Notes under the pieces: model-generated
The model's database searches: none
The model's input: the letters and a program-made list of their open reading frames with translations, nothing else
What the model was told of the DNA's origin: nothing
Program-made: the position numbers and the translations under genes
Part shown: positions 26,918-34,844 of the stretch, one piece after another
How positions within the stretch are numbered: position 1 is the stretch's first letter
Layout of the letters: each line of letters opens with the position of its first letter
Source of the DNA: an uncultured Lachnospiraceae bacterium
Lineage (GTDB): Bacteria; Bacillota; Clostridia; Lachnospirales; Lachnospiraceae
Direction of reading: 5' to 3'
DNA length: 59,318 nt
Assembly: GCA_949051815.1 (NCBI GenBank)
Contig: CARQVR010000014.1
Coordinates: 1-59,318 of the forward strand

Positions 26918-27190
26918 ATGAGAATTACTGATGTCCGCGTGCGTAAAATGACTCAAGACAGCAAGATGAAGGCAATCGTCTCGATCACGATTGACGATGA
27001 ATTTGTGGTACATGACATTAAAGTAATTGAAGGCGAAAAAGGTCTGTTCATAGCTATGCCGAGTAAGAAGGCATCGGACGGCGAGTACCGCGATATTGCG
27101 CATCCGATTAATTCCGAGACCCGGGACAGAATTCAGAGAATTATTCTGGAAAGCTATGAGAAAGCGCTTTTAGAACCGAATAGTGAGTAA
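26918..27190 (+). CDS. spoVG: SpoVG family regulatory protein
   Basis: 90 residues, the usual length. SpoVG proteins are small nucleic-acid-binding regulators that affect sporulation, division septation and surface functions. The family signature runs from MRITDVRVRKM through VSITIDDEFVVHDIKVIEG and LFIAMPSKKASDGEYRDIAH to the SETRDRIQRIILESYEKAL helix. AAGGAGG about 10 bases before ATG 26918 sets the start; the in-frame ATG at 26897 overlaps that site. It is transcribed alone, with promoter and terminator on either side. Confidence 0.97.
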   Translation: MRITDVRVRKMTQDSKMKAIVSITIDDEFVVHDIKVIEGEKGLFIAMPSKKASDGEYRDIAHPINSETRDRIQRIILESYEKALLEPNSE

Positions 27191-27214
27191 ACGTATATGC
27201 GATGATGCGATGGG

Positions 27215-27245
27215 AAAGGGACGCGGGAGCGTCTCTTTCTTTTTG
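27215..27245 (+). terminator. terminator of spoVG
   Basis: AAAGGGACGC (27215-27224) pairs with GCGTCTCTTT (27229-27238) with one G-T wobble, followed by CTTTTT. It is 25 bases after the spoVG stop. Confidence 0.85.
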
Positions 27246-27280
27246 GGAAAAGAGTTATCTATATTTACTAAAATTAGGTC

Positions 27281-27309
27281 TTGACTTTTGTGGTTTATCA
27301 CCGTATACT
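27281..27309 (+). promoter_or_regulatory. promoter of the amino acid ABC importer unit
   Basis: TTGACT (27281-27286), a 17-base spacer and TATACT (27304-27309). Transcription would begin near 27316, leaving a leader of about 160 bases before the ATPase gene. Confidence 0.75.
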
Positions 27310-27359
27310 AGGACACAGATAAAATTATACATGTATACGATTATACAAAAAAAGAGACA

Positions 27360-27397
27360 AAGGCGTTTCTTTCGGAGGGATTCGAAGGAAGCGCCTT
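27360..27397 (+). promoter_or_regulatory. long hairpin in the importer leader
   Basis: AAGGCGTTTCTTTCG and CGAAGGAAGCGCCTT pair over 15 bp with two wobble pairs, around an 8-base loop. No T-run follows, so it is not a standard terminator. It may be an RNA control or processing element; no known riboswitch class is recognised. Confidence 0.5.
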
Positions 27398-27475
27398 CAC
27401 TATTATGTGCAGGATGGCATAGGGAAGTCTATGGTTGACGCGGCCGCGGCGGGTGGGGCGAAAGAGGGAATGGAT

Positions 27476-28201
27476 ATGATTAAACTGGAGAATATCAACA
27501 AATATTTTGGGGAGCTGCATGTGCTCAAGGATGTGAACCTGGAAGTAAAGGAAGGGGAAAAGCTGGTGATTATCGGCCCGTCCGGCTCCGGCAAATCTAC
27601 CACTGTACGGTGCATGAATTTTCTGGAGGAGCCGAGCGGCGGGCATGTGTACATAGACGGGGAAGAACTGACACACAGGAATAAGACACAGCTTGTCCGC
27701 AGGACGACGTCCATGGTGTTTCAGCAGTTTAATCTGTATCCGCATATGTCGGTGTTAAAGAATCTGACGCTTGCTCCCATGAAGCTGCATCACAAGAGCA
27801 GGGCGGAGGCGGAGGAGCTGGCATACCACTATCTGGATGTGGTGGGACTGCGGGAGAAGGCGCATGTCTATCCAACCACACTCTCCGGCGGGCAGCAGCA
27901 GAGAATCGCCATTGCCAGGGCGCTCTGTATGCAGTCGAAAATTATTTTATTCGATGAGCCGACTTCGGCGTTAGACCCGGAGACGATTCAGGAAGTTTTG
28001 GATGTTATGATTAAACTAGCGAAAGAGAATATTACGATGGTGGTGGTCACCCATGAGATGGGCTTTGCCAGGCAGGTGGCGGACCGGGTGGTCTTTATGG
28101 CGGACGGGCAGATTCTGGAGGAGGGAACGCCGGATGAATTTTTCGAAAATCCCCAGAATGAGAGATTGAAAACATTTTTGGGAAAAATCATTCGGAAGTG
28201 A
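27476..28201 (+). CDS. polar amino acid ABC importer, ATP-binding subunit
   Basis: 241 residues, GlnQ/HisP family. It drives uptake of a polar amino acid with the lipoprotein and two permeases encoded next. Walker A is GPSGSGKST (Lys40), the Q-loop is in MVFQQFNLYPHMSVL, the signature is LSGGQQQR, Walker B is IILFDEPTSALDPE and the H-loop is in VVTHEMGF. AGAGGGA 6 bases before ATG 27476 favours that start; ATG 27470 or a start at 27407 would add residues not seen in relatives. Substrate preference is not evident from the ATPase. Confidence 0.94.
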   Translation: MIKLENINKYFGELHVLKDVNLEVKEGEKLVIIGPSGSGKSTTVRCMNFLEEPSGGHVYIDGEELTHRNKTQLVRRTTSMVFQQFNLYPHMSVLKNLTLAPMKLHHKSRAEAEELAYHYLDVVGLREKAHVYPTTLSGGQQQRIAIARALCMQSKIILFDEPTSALDPETIQEVLDVMIKLAKENITMVVVTHEMGFARQVADRVVFMADGQILEEGTPDEFFENPQNERLKTFLGKIIRK

Positions 28202-28213
28202 GAGGAGGAGCGA

Positions 28214-28338
28214 TTGAAAAATAAGTCTGATGACCTTATTTTTCAACCTGGAATTTGCTATAGGAGCGTCGCAAATTCCTATGATCGCAGAGCAAAATTG
28301 AATATTTTGCCCGCGTTCCTCGGCAAAAGACGCTTCGG
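28214..28338 (+). repeat. structured intergenic repeat, family A, copy 1
   Basis: 125-base palindrome-rich element just after the ATPase stop. It has four hairpins: TTGAAAAATAAG/CTTATTTTTCAA, GGAATTTGC/GCAAATTCC, GCAAAAT/ATTTTGC and GCGTT/GACGC. A second copy of equal length is at 34708-34832. The stems are kept while their bases change, and the stretch GATCGCAGAGCA is identical in both. Confidence 0.75.
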
Positions 28339-28353
28339 AAAAGAGGAGAGATT

Positions 28354-29277
28354 ATGAAAAAGAAAGTATTGGCTGTAGTAGTAGGTATGACAATGGCAAT
28401 GATGACCCTGACGGGCTGTGGTGCGGAAAAGACGGCGGGGGCAGCGGAACCGGCGGCATCTTCCGAATCAGTGGCGGCGGAGGAGACGGAGAGCGGCGCG
28501 GCGGCGGATGCAGCGGCTGACGGCATGTCCACAGACGTGCAGGCGATTATCGACAGGGGCGTGCTCCGGGTGGGCGTAAAAAATGCGGTGATCGGCTTCG
28601 GCTTTCAGGATGAGCTGACGGGCGAGTATTCCGGCATGGAGATTTCCCTGGCGGAGAAGATCGCGGAGAGCTTGGGTGTGGACGTGGAGTTTACGACGGT
28701 GACGGCGGCGACGAGAACGGAGCTTCTGGATTCCGGTGATATCGACTGTGTGCTGGCGACTTTTACGATCACGGATGAGCGGAAGCAGAGCTGGGATTTC
28801 TCCACACCTTATTATACGGATTATGTGACGGTTCTGGTACAGAAAGATTCGGGCATTGCCGGACTTGCTGATCTGAAGGATAAAAAGGTGGGCGTATCCT
28901 CGGGTTCTACTTCGGCGAGAAGTCTTGTGGCGGCTATGGTTGAGAATGGCGTGATGAGCGGCGATGGTTTTGATGCGAAGACTTTCGATCCGGCGACGTG
29001 GACGGACGGAATCAGCTTTGCACAGTACGACGATTATCCGACAATCTCCACTGCTTTGAGTGCGGGAGAGGTGGATGCTTTCTGCGTGGATAAATCCATT
29101 CTGGCGGTTTATCACACGGACGACCGTACTTACATCGACGAGAAGTTTGCGCCGCAGGAGTACGGTGTGGCAACGAAGAAAGATTCCGGATTCAGTGCCT
29201 ATGTGGATGAGCTGGTGACGGGGTGGTTATCCGACGGCACCATTGATGGACTGATTGCGGAGAACGGAATCGAATAA
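28354..29277 (+). CDS. polar amino acid ABC importer, substrate-binding lipoprotein
   Basis: 307 residues. The signal peptide ends in a lipobox LTGC with Cys22, so it is anchored outside the membrane. An acidic Ala/Glu/Ser-rich linker (about 24-60) leads to a type II solute-binding fold: IIDRGVLRVGVKNAVIGFGF, YSGMEISLAEKIAESLGVDV, ATFTITDERKQSWDFSTPYY, and the hinge KKVGVSSGSTSARSL. The ITDER and DFSTPYY marks are those of glutamate/glutamine/aspartate binders. The ligand is uncertain. It lies between two structured repeats. Confidence 0.95.
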   Translation: MKKKVLAVVVGMTMAMMTLTGCGAEKTAGAAEPAASSESVAAEETESGAAADAAADGMSTDVQAIIDRGVLRVGVKNAVIGFGFQDELTGEYSGMEISLAEKIAESLGVDVEFTTVTAATRTELLDSGDIDCVLATFTITDERKQSWDFSTPYYTDYVTVLVQKDSGIAGLADLKDKKVGVSSGSTSARSLVAAMVENGVMSGDGFDAKTFDPATWTDGISFAQYDDYPTISTALSAGEVDAFCVDKSILAVYHTDDRTYIDEKFAPQEYGVATKKDSGFSAYVDELVTGWLSDGTIDGLIAENGIE

Positions 29278-29279
29278 CA

Positions 29280-29390
29280 ATGCGAAAAGAATTTCCAAAG
29301 ACGTCCCGCCATTGGACAGGAACAAAGTCAGCAAAGCTGACTTGGAAATTCTATGTTTCGCATGAGAGAATGCCAAAAGACGGCATTTTC
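29280..29390 (+). repeat. structured intergenic repeat, family B, copy 1
   Basis: Begins 3 bases after the stop of the binding-protein gene. Outer stem ATGCGAAA (29280-29287)/TTTCGCAT (29356-29363). Inside are GAATTTCCAA/TTGGAAATTC and the hairpin AGTCAGC/GCTGACT. A 3' hairpin ATGCC/GGCAT follows. Related copies are at 31117-31228 and 51032-51125. Confidence 0.75.
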
Positions 29391-29429
29391 TGCGCCGAAA
29401 GAATATAGATAAAGTAAAGGGAGAATATC

Positions 29430-30179
29430 ATGGCGGGATTGTTTTCGGCAAATGCTTGGAATAAAGTGTGGATTTACAGGGGCACCTTTTTGATGGGGCT
29501 TAGGAATACTGTGTTTTCGGCGGGATTCGGCCTGCTGCTCTCCCTGTGCATTGGGGTTGTACTGGGTCTGTTTGCCACCAGCGGGAAAAAACCGCTGGCG
29601 GCGATAGCCAGAGTTTATGTGGAGGTTGTGCAGAATACGCCCCTGCTTTTACAGATGTGCTTTCTCTACTATGCGCTGGCGTTTTCCGGGCACGGGCTGG
29701 GAATTTTGCTGACGGGCGTGCTGGCCCTCGGCATTTACCATGGCGCGTATGTGGCGGAGGTAGTGCGTGCCGGGATTGAGGCCGTTCCCAAGGGCCAGTT
29801 TGAGGCGGCTTTCTCTCAGGGATTCGGTTACCTGGGGAGAATGTATTACATTATACTGCCGCAGAGCATCAAGGTGATTCTGCCGCCTATGGTGAATCAG
29901 GTGGTCAATATATTTAAAAACACTTCCTGCCTGTATATAGTGGGTGGTGCGGATCTGATTTCCACGACCTACAGCTTTGTAACCGGGGAGAGTACAGGCG
30001 GTGCCTATGCACCTGCGTATCTCATTAGCGGCCTGCTGTTCTTTGTGGTCTGTTGTCCGCTTTCCTCTCTGGCAAGTATGTGGGAGATTTCATTGAAAAA
30101 GCGGGAGGATCGCAGCGGTAAAACAAATCGGAGAGAAACAGCCCGGTCCAGGACTTTGCGCTCGCTGCAAAGTCCGTGA
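29430..30179 (+). CDS. polar amino acid ABC importer, permease 1
   Basis: 249 residues, HisM/GlnP family, about five membrane segments. Family marks are FLMGLRNTVFSAGF, VEVVQNTPLLLQMCFLYYAL, and the EAA loop PKGQFEAAFSQGFGYLGRMY that docks on the ATPase, followed by ILPQSIKVILPPMVNQVVN. The last 20 or so residues (after EISLKKRED) are basic, unlike normal permease tails, and are encoded by the start of a family C repeat that supplies the stop codon. It pairs with the second permease to form a heterodimer. Confidence 0.93.
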   Translation: MAGLFSANAWNKVWIYRGTFLMGLRNTVFSAGFGLLLSLCIGVVLGLFATSGKKPLAAIARVYVEVVQNTPLLLQMCFLYYALAFSGHGLGILLTGVLALGIYHGAYVAEVVRAGIEAVPKGQFEAAFSQGFGYLGRMYYIILPQSIKVILPPMVNQVVNIFKNTSCLYIVGGADLISTTYSFVTGESTGGAYAPAYLISGLLFFVVCCPLSSLASMWEISLKKREDRSGKTNRRETARSRTLRSLQSP

Positions 30180-30322
30180 GAATGTGTGAATTGGACTACG
30201 AGAATCTGGTCTACACTTCGTTTCGGTCGTTGCCAAGTAAGCGCCACTGGCACTTGGCAACCTCGCCGCAGGCGATTTGGAATGGCAGATTCTGAGACAG
30301 AGAAGCCGCAGGCTGAACTGTC
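30139..30322 (+). repeat. structured intergenic repeat, family C, copy 1, with extra hairpins
   Basis: GGACTTTGC-N7-GCAAAGTCC (30151-30175) lies inside the end of permease 1, followed by GTGAGAATGTGT. Downstream are AGAATCTG/CAGATTCT enclosing TTGCCAAGT/ACTTGGCAA and TCGCC/GGCGA, then GACAG/CTGTC. A shorter related copy of the first hairpin is at 53341-53381, where the stem has changed to GACTTTAC/GTAAAGTC. Confidence 0.65.
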
Positions 30323-30348
30323 ACAAATCGGAAAGGGTGGCGTAATCT

Positions 30349-31113
30349 ATGGAGACAATCAGAGGAAGTCTGGCGATCATAACGAACGGTGCGGTTTTGC
30401 TGTATCTGTTAAAGGGCGTGGCGTTTACGGTTATCATTTCCCTGATGGCTGTGGTAATCGGTCTGGTTTTCGGTTCTGTGCTGGCGCTTTTGAGGAATTA
30501 TTGTAACAGTAAAAAAACGCGGATTTTTAAATGGCTGGCGGTGGCTTACATAGAGATATTCCGAAATACACCGCTGCTTTTGTGGATTTTTGTCTGCCTG
30601 GTATTCTGCCCCTGTCCGAAATTTCTGGGGCGGAAAATGTGGGGACTCTCCTCGGCGGAGGTGAAATTACTGTTCAAGACGGCGGTGGCGCTTATCCTGT
30701 TCACTTCTTCGGTGATTGCCGAGATTGTCAGAGGAGGCTTAAACTCCGTGGCGGAGGGACAGTTTGAGGCGGGGCACTCTCAGGGCTTCGGAACGTTACA
30801 GATCATGGTTTATATCGTACTGCCGCAGGCTTACAGGAATATTGTGCCTACCCTTTTGAGTCAGGTGATTACCACGATCAAGGATTCGTCCTATCTGGCG
30901 AATGTGGCGACGATTGAGCTGATGGCGCGAGTGAAGAAGATATTAAGCTCGGCGCAGAAATACAATGGAATGGGGACGGTCAATGTGTCGGATGTGTTTG
31001 TGCTTTTCGGGTTTGCGTGTCTGATTTACTTTGCAATTAATTTCACGATTTCCTTTATGGTCAGAAATATGCAGAGGAAGCGGAGGCGGGCGGTGCCGGT
31101 TGGAGTAGTGTGA
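30349..31113 (+). CDS. polar amino acid ABC importer, permease 2
   Basis: 254 residues, about five membrane segments. Marks are LLKGVAFTVIISLMAVVIGL, YIEIFRNTPLLLWIFVCLVF, the EAA loop VAEGQFEAGHSQGFGTLQIM, and VLPQAYRNIVPTLLSQVITT. A basic tail (RNMQRKRRRA) ends it. It should form the translocation pore with permease 1. It is followed directly by a family B repeat that begins at the stop codon. Confidence 0.94.
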   Translation: METIRGSLAIITNGAVLLYLLKGVAFTVIISLMAVVIGLVFGSVLALLRNYCNSKKTRIFKWLAVAYIEIFRNTPLLLWIFVCLVFCPCPKFLGRKMWGLSSAEVKLLFKTAVALILFTSSVIAEIVRGGLNSVAEGQFEAGHSQGFGTLQIMVYIVLPQAYRNIVPTLLSQVITTIKDSSYLANVATIELMARVKKILSSAQKYNGMGTVNVSDVFVLFGFACLIYFAINFTISFMVRNMQRKRRRAVPVGVV

Positions 31114-31116
31114 GAA

Positions 31117-31228
31117 ATGCGAAAAGTGCTTCTAAAGATGTCTCGCCATAGGACGGAGACCAAAGTCAGCAAGCTGACTTGGAAGTACTAAGTTCCGCAT
31201 AAGAGAATGCCTGAAAAGCGGCATTCTC
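31117..31228 (+). repeat. structured intergenic repeat, family B, copy 2
   Basis: Begins right after the permease 2 stop in TGAGAAATGCGAAAAG. AGTGCTTC pairs with GAAGTACT (one wobble), AGTCAGC with GCTGACT, and GAGAATGCC with GGCATTCTC. A separate hairpin GTCACAGC/GCTGTGGC follows at 31242-31260. Confidence 0.75.
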
Positions 31229-31329
31229 CGCATTGATTTGCGTCACAGCGAAGCTGTGGCATGGAGGTTAGAGTGCCGTTTTTGAAAAAAGGGCAGGCGG
31301 GAAGTGCGGAAACGACGAGGAGAGATAGA

Positions 31330-31926
31330 ATGAAACAGTATGTGATCACGATTTCAAGGCAGTTTGGCAGTATGGGGCGGACAATTGCAAAACAGATGGC
31401 GGAAGAGCTGAATATCGACTTTTATGACAGAGACATTGTGGAGGAAACAGCAAAACGGATGGGGCTTCCCGTATCCACGGTCAGCGCGACGGAGGAAAAC
31501 GCCAATTCCAAATATTTTAAAAGACAGTATCCGCTGGGAATGGGCGTCTCGAACATGCAGGACGAGATTTTCAGCATCCAGAGAAATATCATAGAGGATC
31601 TGGCGAAGAAGGAATCCTGTATCATCGTGGGACGGTGCGCGGAGTCCATTCTGGCGGACGTTGAAAATCGGCTGAACGTATATATCTATGCGCCTTTCGA
31701 GAGGCGCTTGAAAAATTGTACAGAGATATTGAAAATGGAAGAAAAGGTGGCAAGAAAAATGATTCGGGAGGTGGATCGTTCAAGAGAATTGTATCACAGA
31801 AGATACTGCCCGGAGTATACGGATGTTTTTTCCAATCGAGATATGATGGTTGATTCAAGCCGCTTTGGGATAGAGAGAACGGCGCAGATTCTGGCAGGTC
31901 TTGCGCGAAATATGTTTGAAGAGTAA
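31330..31926 (+). CDS. cytidylate kinase-like family protein
   Basis: 198 residues. The N-terminal YVITISRQFGSMGRTIAKQM resembles the P-loop of the cytidylate-kinase-like family (AAK6-type proteins common in Clostridia) but with Arg in place of the usual Gly-Lys. VGRCAESILAD and a LID-like basic stretch (MIREVDRSRELYHRRYC) follow. AGGAG about 8 bases before ATG 31330 fixes the start; the longer frame from 31261 begins inside repeat sequence. It lies between the importer and the ATP-grasp gene. Its true phosphate acceptor is unknown, and a regulatory role is equally possible. Confidence 0.85.
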   Translation: MKQYVITISRQFGSMGRTIAKQMAEELNIDFYDRDIVEETAKRMGLPVSTVSATEENANSKYFKRQYPLGMGVSNMQDEIFSIQRNIIEDLAKKESCIIVGRCAESILADVENRLNVYIYAPFERRLKNCTEILKMEEKVARKMIREVDRSRELYHRRYCPEYTDVFSNRDMMVDSSRFGIERTAQILAGLARNMFEE

Positions 31927-31944
31927 GGAAGAAAGAAGGTAAGC

Positions 31945-33276
31945 ATGGAGGACAGAATGCGGCAGTTAGATCTTTTAAAGCACACGGACACCGTCAATGA
32001 GCTGCTCGCGCGCTACGGCGTGAAGTTCGGCATTTATAAAAATAACGAATTTAAAGAACAGCTTTTTCCGTTTGACGCCATTCCGCGCATTATTGCGCAC
32101 GAGGAATTTCTATTTTTGGAGCGGGGCCTAAAGCAGCGCGTCATGGCGCTCAATCTCTTTATCAAAGATATTTACAGCAAAAAACAGATTGTGAAAGATG
32201 GGATTGTGCCGGAAGATTTCATTTTTGCCTCGAGCGGCTATATGGCGGAGTGTGAGAATGCGATGCCACCGAGGGGCATTTATGCACATATTTCCGGAAT
32301 TGATCTGGTCAAGGGAAAGGATGGGAAATGGTACATTCTGGAGGACAATCTGCGGGTGCCTTCCGGGGCGTCTTATCCGATGATTGCCAGGGAGCTTTGC
32401 AGGAGAAGCTCGCCCGACACCTTTCACGACAATCATCTGGAGGACAACAGGAATTACGCCGGGCTGCTGCGCCACACAATGGACTATGTGAATACCGGCG
32501 GACATACGGTGATACTTACGCCGGGGCGGTACAATGCGGCCTACTTTGAGCACTCTTATCTGGCGGAGAAGACAGGGGCGCATCTGGTGAACGGGGCGGA
32601 GCTGCGGGTAAAGAATGACAGGCTTTATTATGTGTCGGTGGACGGGAGCCTTGAGCCTGTGGGCGCGGTGTACCGGCGGATATCGGACGATTATCTCGAT
32701 CCCATGAATTTCAGGCCGGATTCGCTGATCGGCATTCCTCATATTTACGATGTGTTCCGAAAGGGAAATGTGGCGCTTCTTAACGCGCCGGGCAACGGTG
32801 TGGCGGACGACAAGGGCATCTATTACTTTGTACCGAAGATGATCCGCTATTATCTGGACGAGGAACCGGTTCTTTCAAACGCGCCGACTTATCTTCCCTT
32901 TTACGAGGAGGATATGCGGTATGTGCTGGAGAACTTTGACAGGCTGGTGTTAAAGGACGTGGCGGAGGCCGGGGGCTACGGCGTGGTTTTTGGCAGTAGC
33001 ATGTCAAAGGAGCAGAAAGAGGATTTTATTGCGCTGCTTAAGCGGGAACCCAGGCGGTTCATCGCGCAGGAAGTGATTGACTTTCAGGATCTGGATATTA
33101 TGGACGACTGTTTTGTAGTTCCGAGAAAGGCGGATCTGCGGGCCTTTGTGCTGATGGCGGAGGAACCGCTTGTGTGGAAGAGCGGCCTTACAAGATTTTC
33201 CAGAAACCCGGACTCGTTTATTGTCAATTCATCGCAGGGAGGAGGTTTTAAGGACACATGGGTATTATCTCAGTAG
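31945..33276 (+). CDS. circularly permuted ATP-grasp protein (COG2308-like)
   Basis: 443 residues. This family carries an ATP-grasp domain in permuted order and is predicted to join carboxylates to amines. Marks are FPFDAIPRIIAHEEFLFLER near the N-terminus, FIFASSGYMAECENAMPPRG, the YILEDNLRVPSGASY acidic and Arg stretch, GAVYRRISDDYLDP, and the VLKDVAEAGGYGVVFG loop. In other genomes these genes sit with alpha-E and transglutaminase-like genes, exactly as here. AAGAAGGT precedes ATG 31945. It overlaps the next gene by 19 bases, which indicates tight coupling. The substrate is unknown. Confidence 0.93.
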   Translation: MEDRMRQLDLLKHTDTVNELLARYGVKFGIYKNNEFKEQLFPFDAIPRIIAHEEFLFLERGLKQRVMALNLFIKDIYSKKQIVKDGIVPEDFIFASSGYMAECENAMPPRGIYAHISGIDLVKGKDGKWYILEDNLRVPSGASYPMIARELCRRSSPDTFHDNHLEDNRNYAGLLRHTMDYVNTGGHTVILTPGRYNAAYFEHSYLAEKTGAHLVNGAELRVKNDRLYYVSVDGSLEPVGAVYRRISDDYLDPMNFRPDSLIGIPHIYDVFRKGNVALLNAPGNGVADDKGIYYFVPKMIRYYLDEEPVLSNAPTYLPFYEEDMRYVLENFDRLVLKDVAEAGGYGVVFGSSMSKEQKEDFIALLKREPRRFIAQEVIDFQDLDIMDDCFVVPRKADLRAFVLMAEEPLVWKSGLTRFSRNPDSFIVNSSQGGGFKDTWVLSQ

Positions 33277-33920
33277 AACAGGCGGACAGATTATATTGGC
33301 TGGGAAGATATACGGAGAGGGTTTACACGACGCTGCGCATTTTTTACAGGAGCTTTGACACCATGATTGACGAGATCACGGACAGCTACCGGGAATTTTG
33401 CGAAATGGTGGATATTCCGGATATTTACGGCGACAAAAATACGTTTTTAAAGAAGTATCCTTTTGACGGGGACAATCCGGATTCCATTGTCAGTAATTTA
33501 AACAGGGCTTATGACAACGCGATTGTCCTGCGGGAGAGCATCGGTTCGGAGACGCTGTCTTATATACAGCTTGCTCTTTATGAGATGAATAAGGCGGGAG
33601 AGAGCAGGGCGCCGCTCATAGAACTGCAGCACGCGCTGGATGATCTGATGGCGTTTTGGGGGACGGCGGACGATCAGATCGACGCAGAGCAGATCAGAAA
33701 TATCATCAAAGCCGGAAAACGGATCGAGCGTATTGACCTTTACGCAAGACTCGGCATGAAGCGGGAGGCGCTGGAGAGAGAGGTGCACCGCATGATCCCC
33801 CGGGTGGAACGGTGTGGTTTGGAGTATGATCCCAAGAGGCTGGAATCTCTCAAAATGCTTGTGGGAGAGCCGGAACTGAACTATTACAGAATTGTGAGGG
33901 AAGTGGAGGCGGTTCTGTGA
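33258..33920 (+). CDS. alpha-E domain protein (COG2307-like)
   Basis: 220 residues, all-helical. The N-terminal GIISVEQADRLYWLGRYTER is the hallmark of the alpha-E family, with repeated Glu/Arg-rich helices later (DNAIVLRESIGSETLSYIQL). It has no known catalytic residues and always accompanies the permuted ATP-grasp enzyme, so it probably forms a complex or scaffold with it. AGGAGG about 10 bases before ATG 33258 lies inside the upstream gene. It overlaps the next gene by 4 bases. Confidence 0.92.
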   Translation: MGIISVEQADRLYWLGRYTERVYTTLRIFYRSFDTMIDEITDSYREFCEMVDIPDIYGDKNTFLKKYPFDGDNPDSIVSNLNRAYDNAIVLRESIGSETLSYIQLALYEMNKAGESRAPLIELQHALDDLMAFWGTADDQIDAEQIRNIIKAGKRIERIDLYARLGMKREALEREVHRMIPRVERCGLEYDPKRLESLKMLVGEPELNYYRIVREVEAVL

Positions 33921-34711
33921 AAAAACTGACGTTTGACTATTACATGCAGATTGATTATTCGGAGACGGTTTCCTCCTGTCATTTTACAATCAAATGTCTG
34001 CCGAAGGAGACGCTGCGGCAGCGGGCGGAGAACGTAAAGGTGCTGTTATCGCCTGACGTGCCCTACAGTATGGGAAGGGACTCTTTTGGAAATGCCCAGA
34101 TTTACGGATGGGATGACGTGGCGCACACCACTTTTTCCTTCCGGATTACGGGTGACGTGTACACGGGATTGGATCGCCGGGAGGAGCAAATTGATGAGGA
34201 TATGCTGGCCGTTTTTCGACATCCTCACGGGTTGAATCGGGCGGGAGAGGGACTTTTTGCCTATCACGAAAAGCTGGCAGGGGAGCTTCCGGCGGACGCT
34301 TATGAAAGGGCTCTTTTTCTGATGCACAGGCTGCACGAGGATTTTGTCTATGAAAAGGGATGTACGGATGTGGGAACCACGGCGGCGGAAGCTTGGGAGC
34401 TGGGGCGCGGCGTGTGCCAGGACTATGCGCATATTTTGATTGCTCTGCTGCATATGGTGGGGATTCCAGCCAGATATGTGACGGGGATGATTTCCGGTGA
34501 GGGAGCCAGTCATGCATGGGTTGAGATTGCGAAAGACGGCTTTTGGTATGGCATTGATCCCACCAACGATATCCCTGTGGGGGACGACTACATTAAAATC
34601 GGCGTGGGGAGAGACGCTGCAGACTGCCTGATTAACCGGGGGATTATGCACGGTGGCGGGAGTCAGACGCAGACAGTCAGGGTTTCGGTAAATGAGGAGA
34701 GGAAAGATTGA
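33917..34711 (+). CDS. transglutaminase-like cysteine peptidase family protein
   Basis: 264 residues, cytoplasmic, no signal peptide. The N-terminal beta domain (DYYMQIDYSETVSSCHFTI) is that of bacterial transglutaminase-like proteins (COG1305). The catalytic triad is complete: Cys167 in LGRGVCQDYAHI, His199 in SHAWVEI and Asp214 in GIDPTND. The start is GTG at 33917, overlapping the alpha-E stop as GTGA, with GGAGG upstream. With the ATP-grasp and alpha-E genes it forms the recognised three-gene set; here it may hydrolyse or transfer the amide bonds made by the ligase. Product and substrate are unknown. Confidence 0.92.
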   Translation: MKKLTFDYYMQIDYSETVSSCHFTIKCLPKETLRQRAENVKVLLSPDVPYSMGRDSFGNAQIYGWDDVAHTTFSFRITGDVYTGLDRREEQIDEDMLAVFRHPHGLNRAGEGLFAYHEKLAGELPADAYERALFLMHRLHEDFVYEKGCTDVGTTAAEAWELGRGVCQDYAHILIALLHMVGIPARYVTGMISGEGASHAWVEIAKDGFWYGIDPTNDIPVGDDYIKIGVGRDAADCLINRGIMHGGGSQTQTVRVSVNEERKD

Positions 34712-34832
34712 AAAATCACACTGATGTGCTGATTTTTCAATCGGAAATTTTTGCAGAAGCGACACAAATTTCTTTGATCGCAGAGCAGAATCTGAAATTC
34801 TGCTCGCGTTCCTCAGCGCAGAACGCTTCGGA
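34708..34832 (+). repeat. structured intergenic repeat, family A, copy 2
   Basis: 125 bases starting at the transglutaminase-like stop codon. Hairpins: TTGAAAAATCA/TGATTTTTCAA (inner CAC/GTG), GAAATTT/AAATTTC, GAGCAGAAT/ATTCTGCTC and GCGTTC/GAACGC. Compared with copy 1, base changes occur on both sides of the stems, so pairing is kept. Confidence 0.75.
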
Positions 34833-34844
34833 ATGAGGTGAAAC

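Noticed and set aside
27202..27438. 78-codon frame after spoVG
   Set aside because: It runs through the spoVG terminator and the next promoter, has no convincing ribosome site and its sequence has no protein-like pattern.
28214..31228. The structured spacers as ordinary intrinsic terminators
   Set aside because: They lack T-runs after the stems, contain several hairpins each, lie inside an operon and recur in related form.
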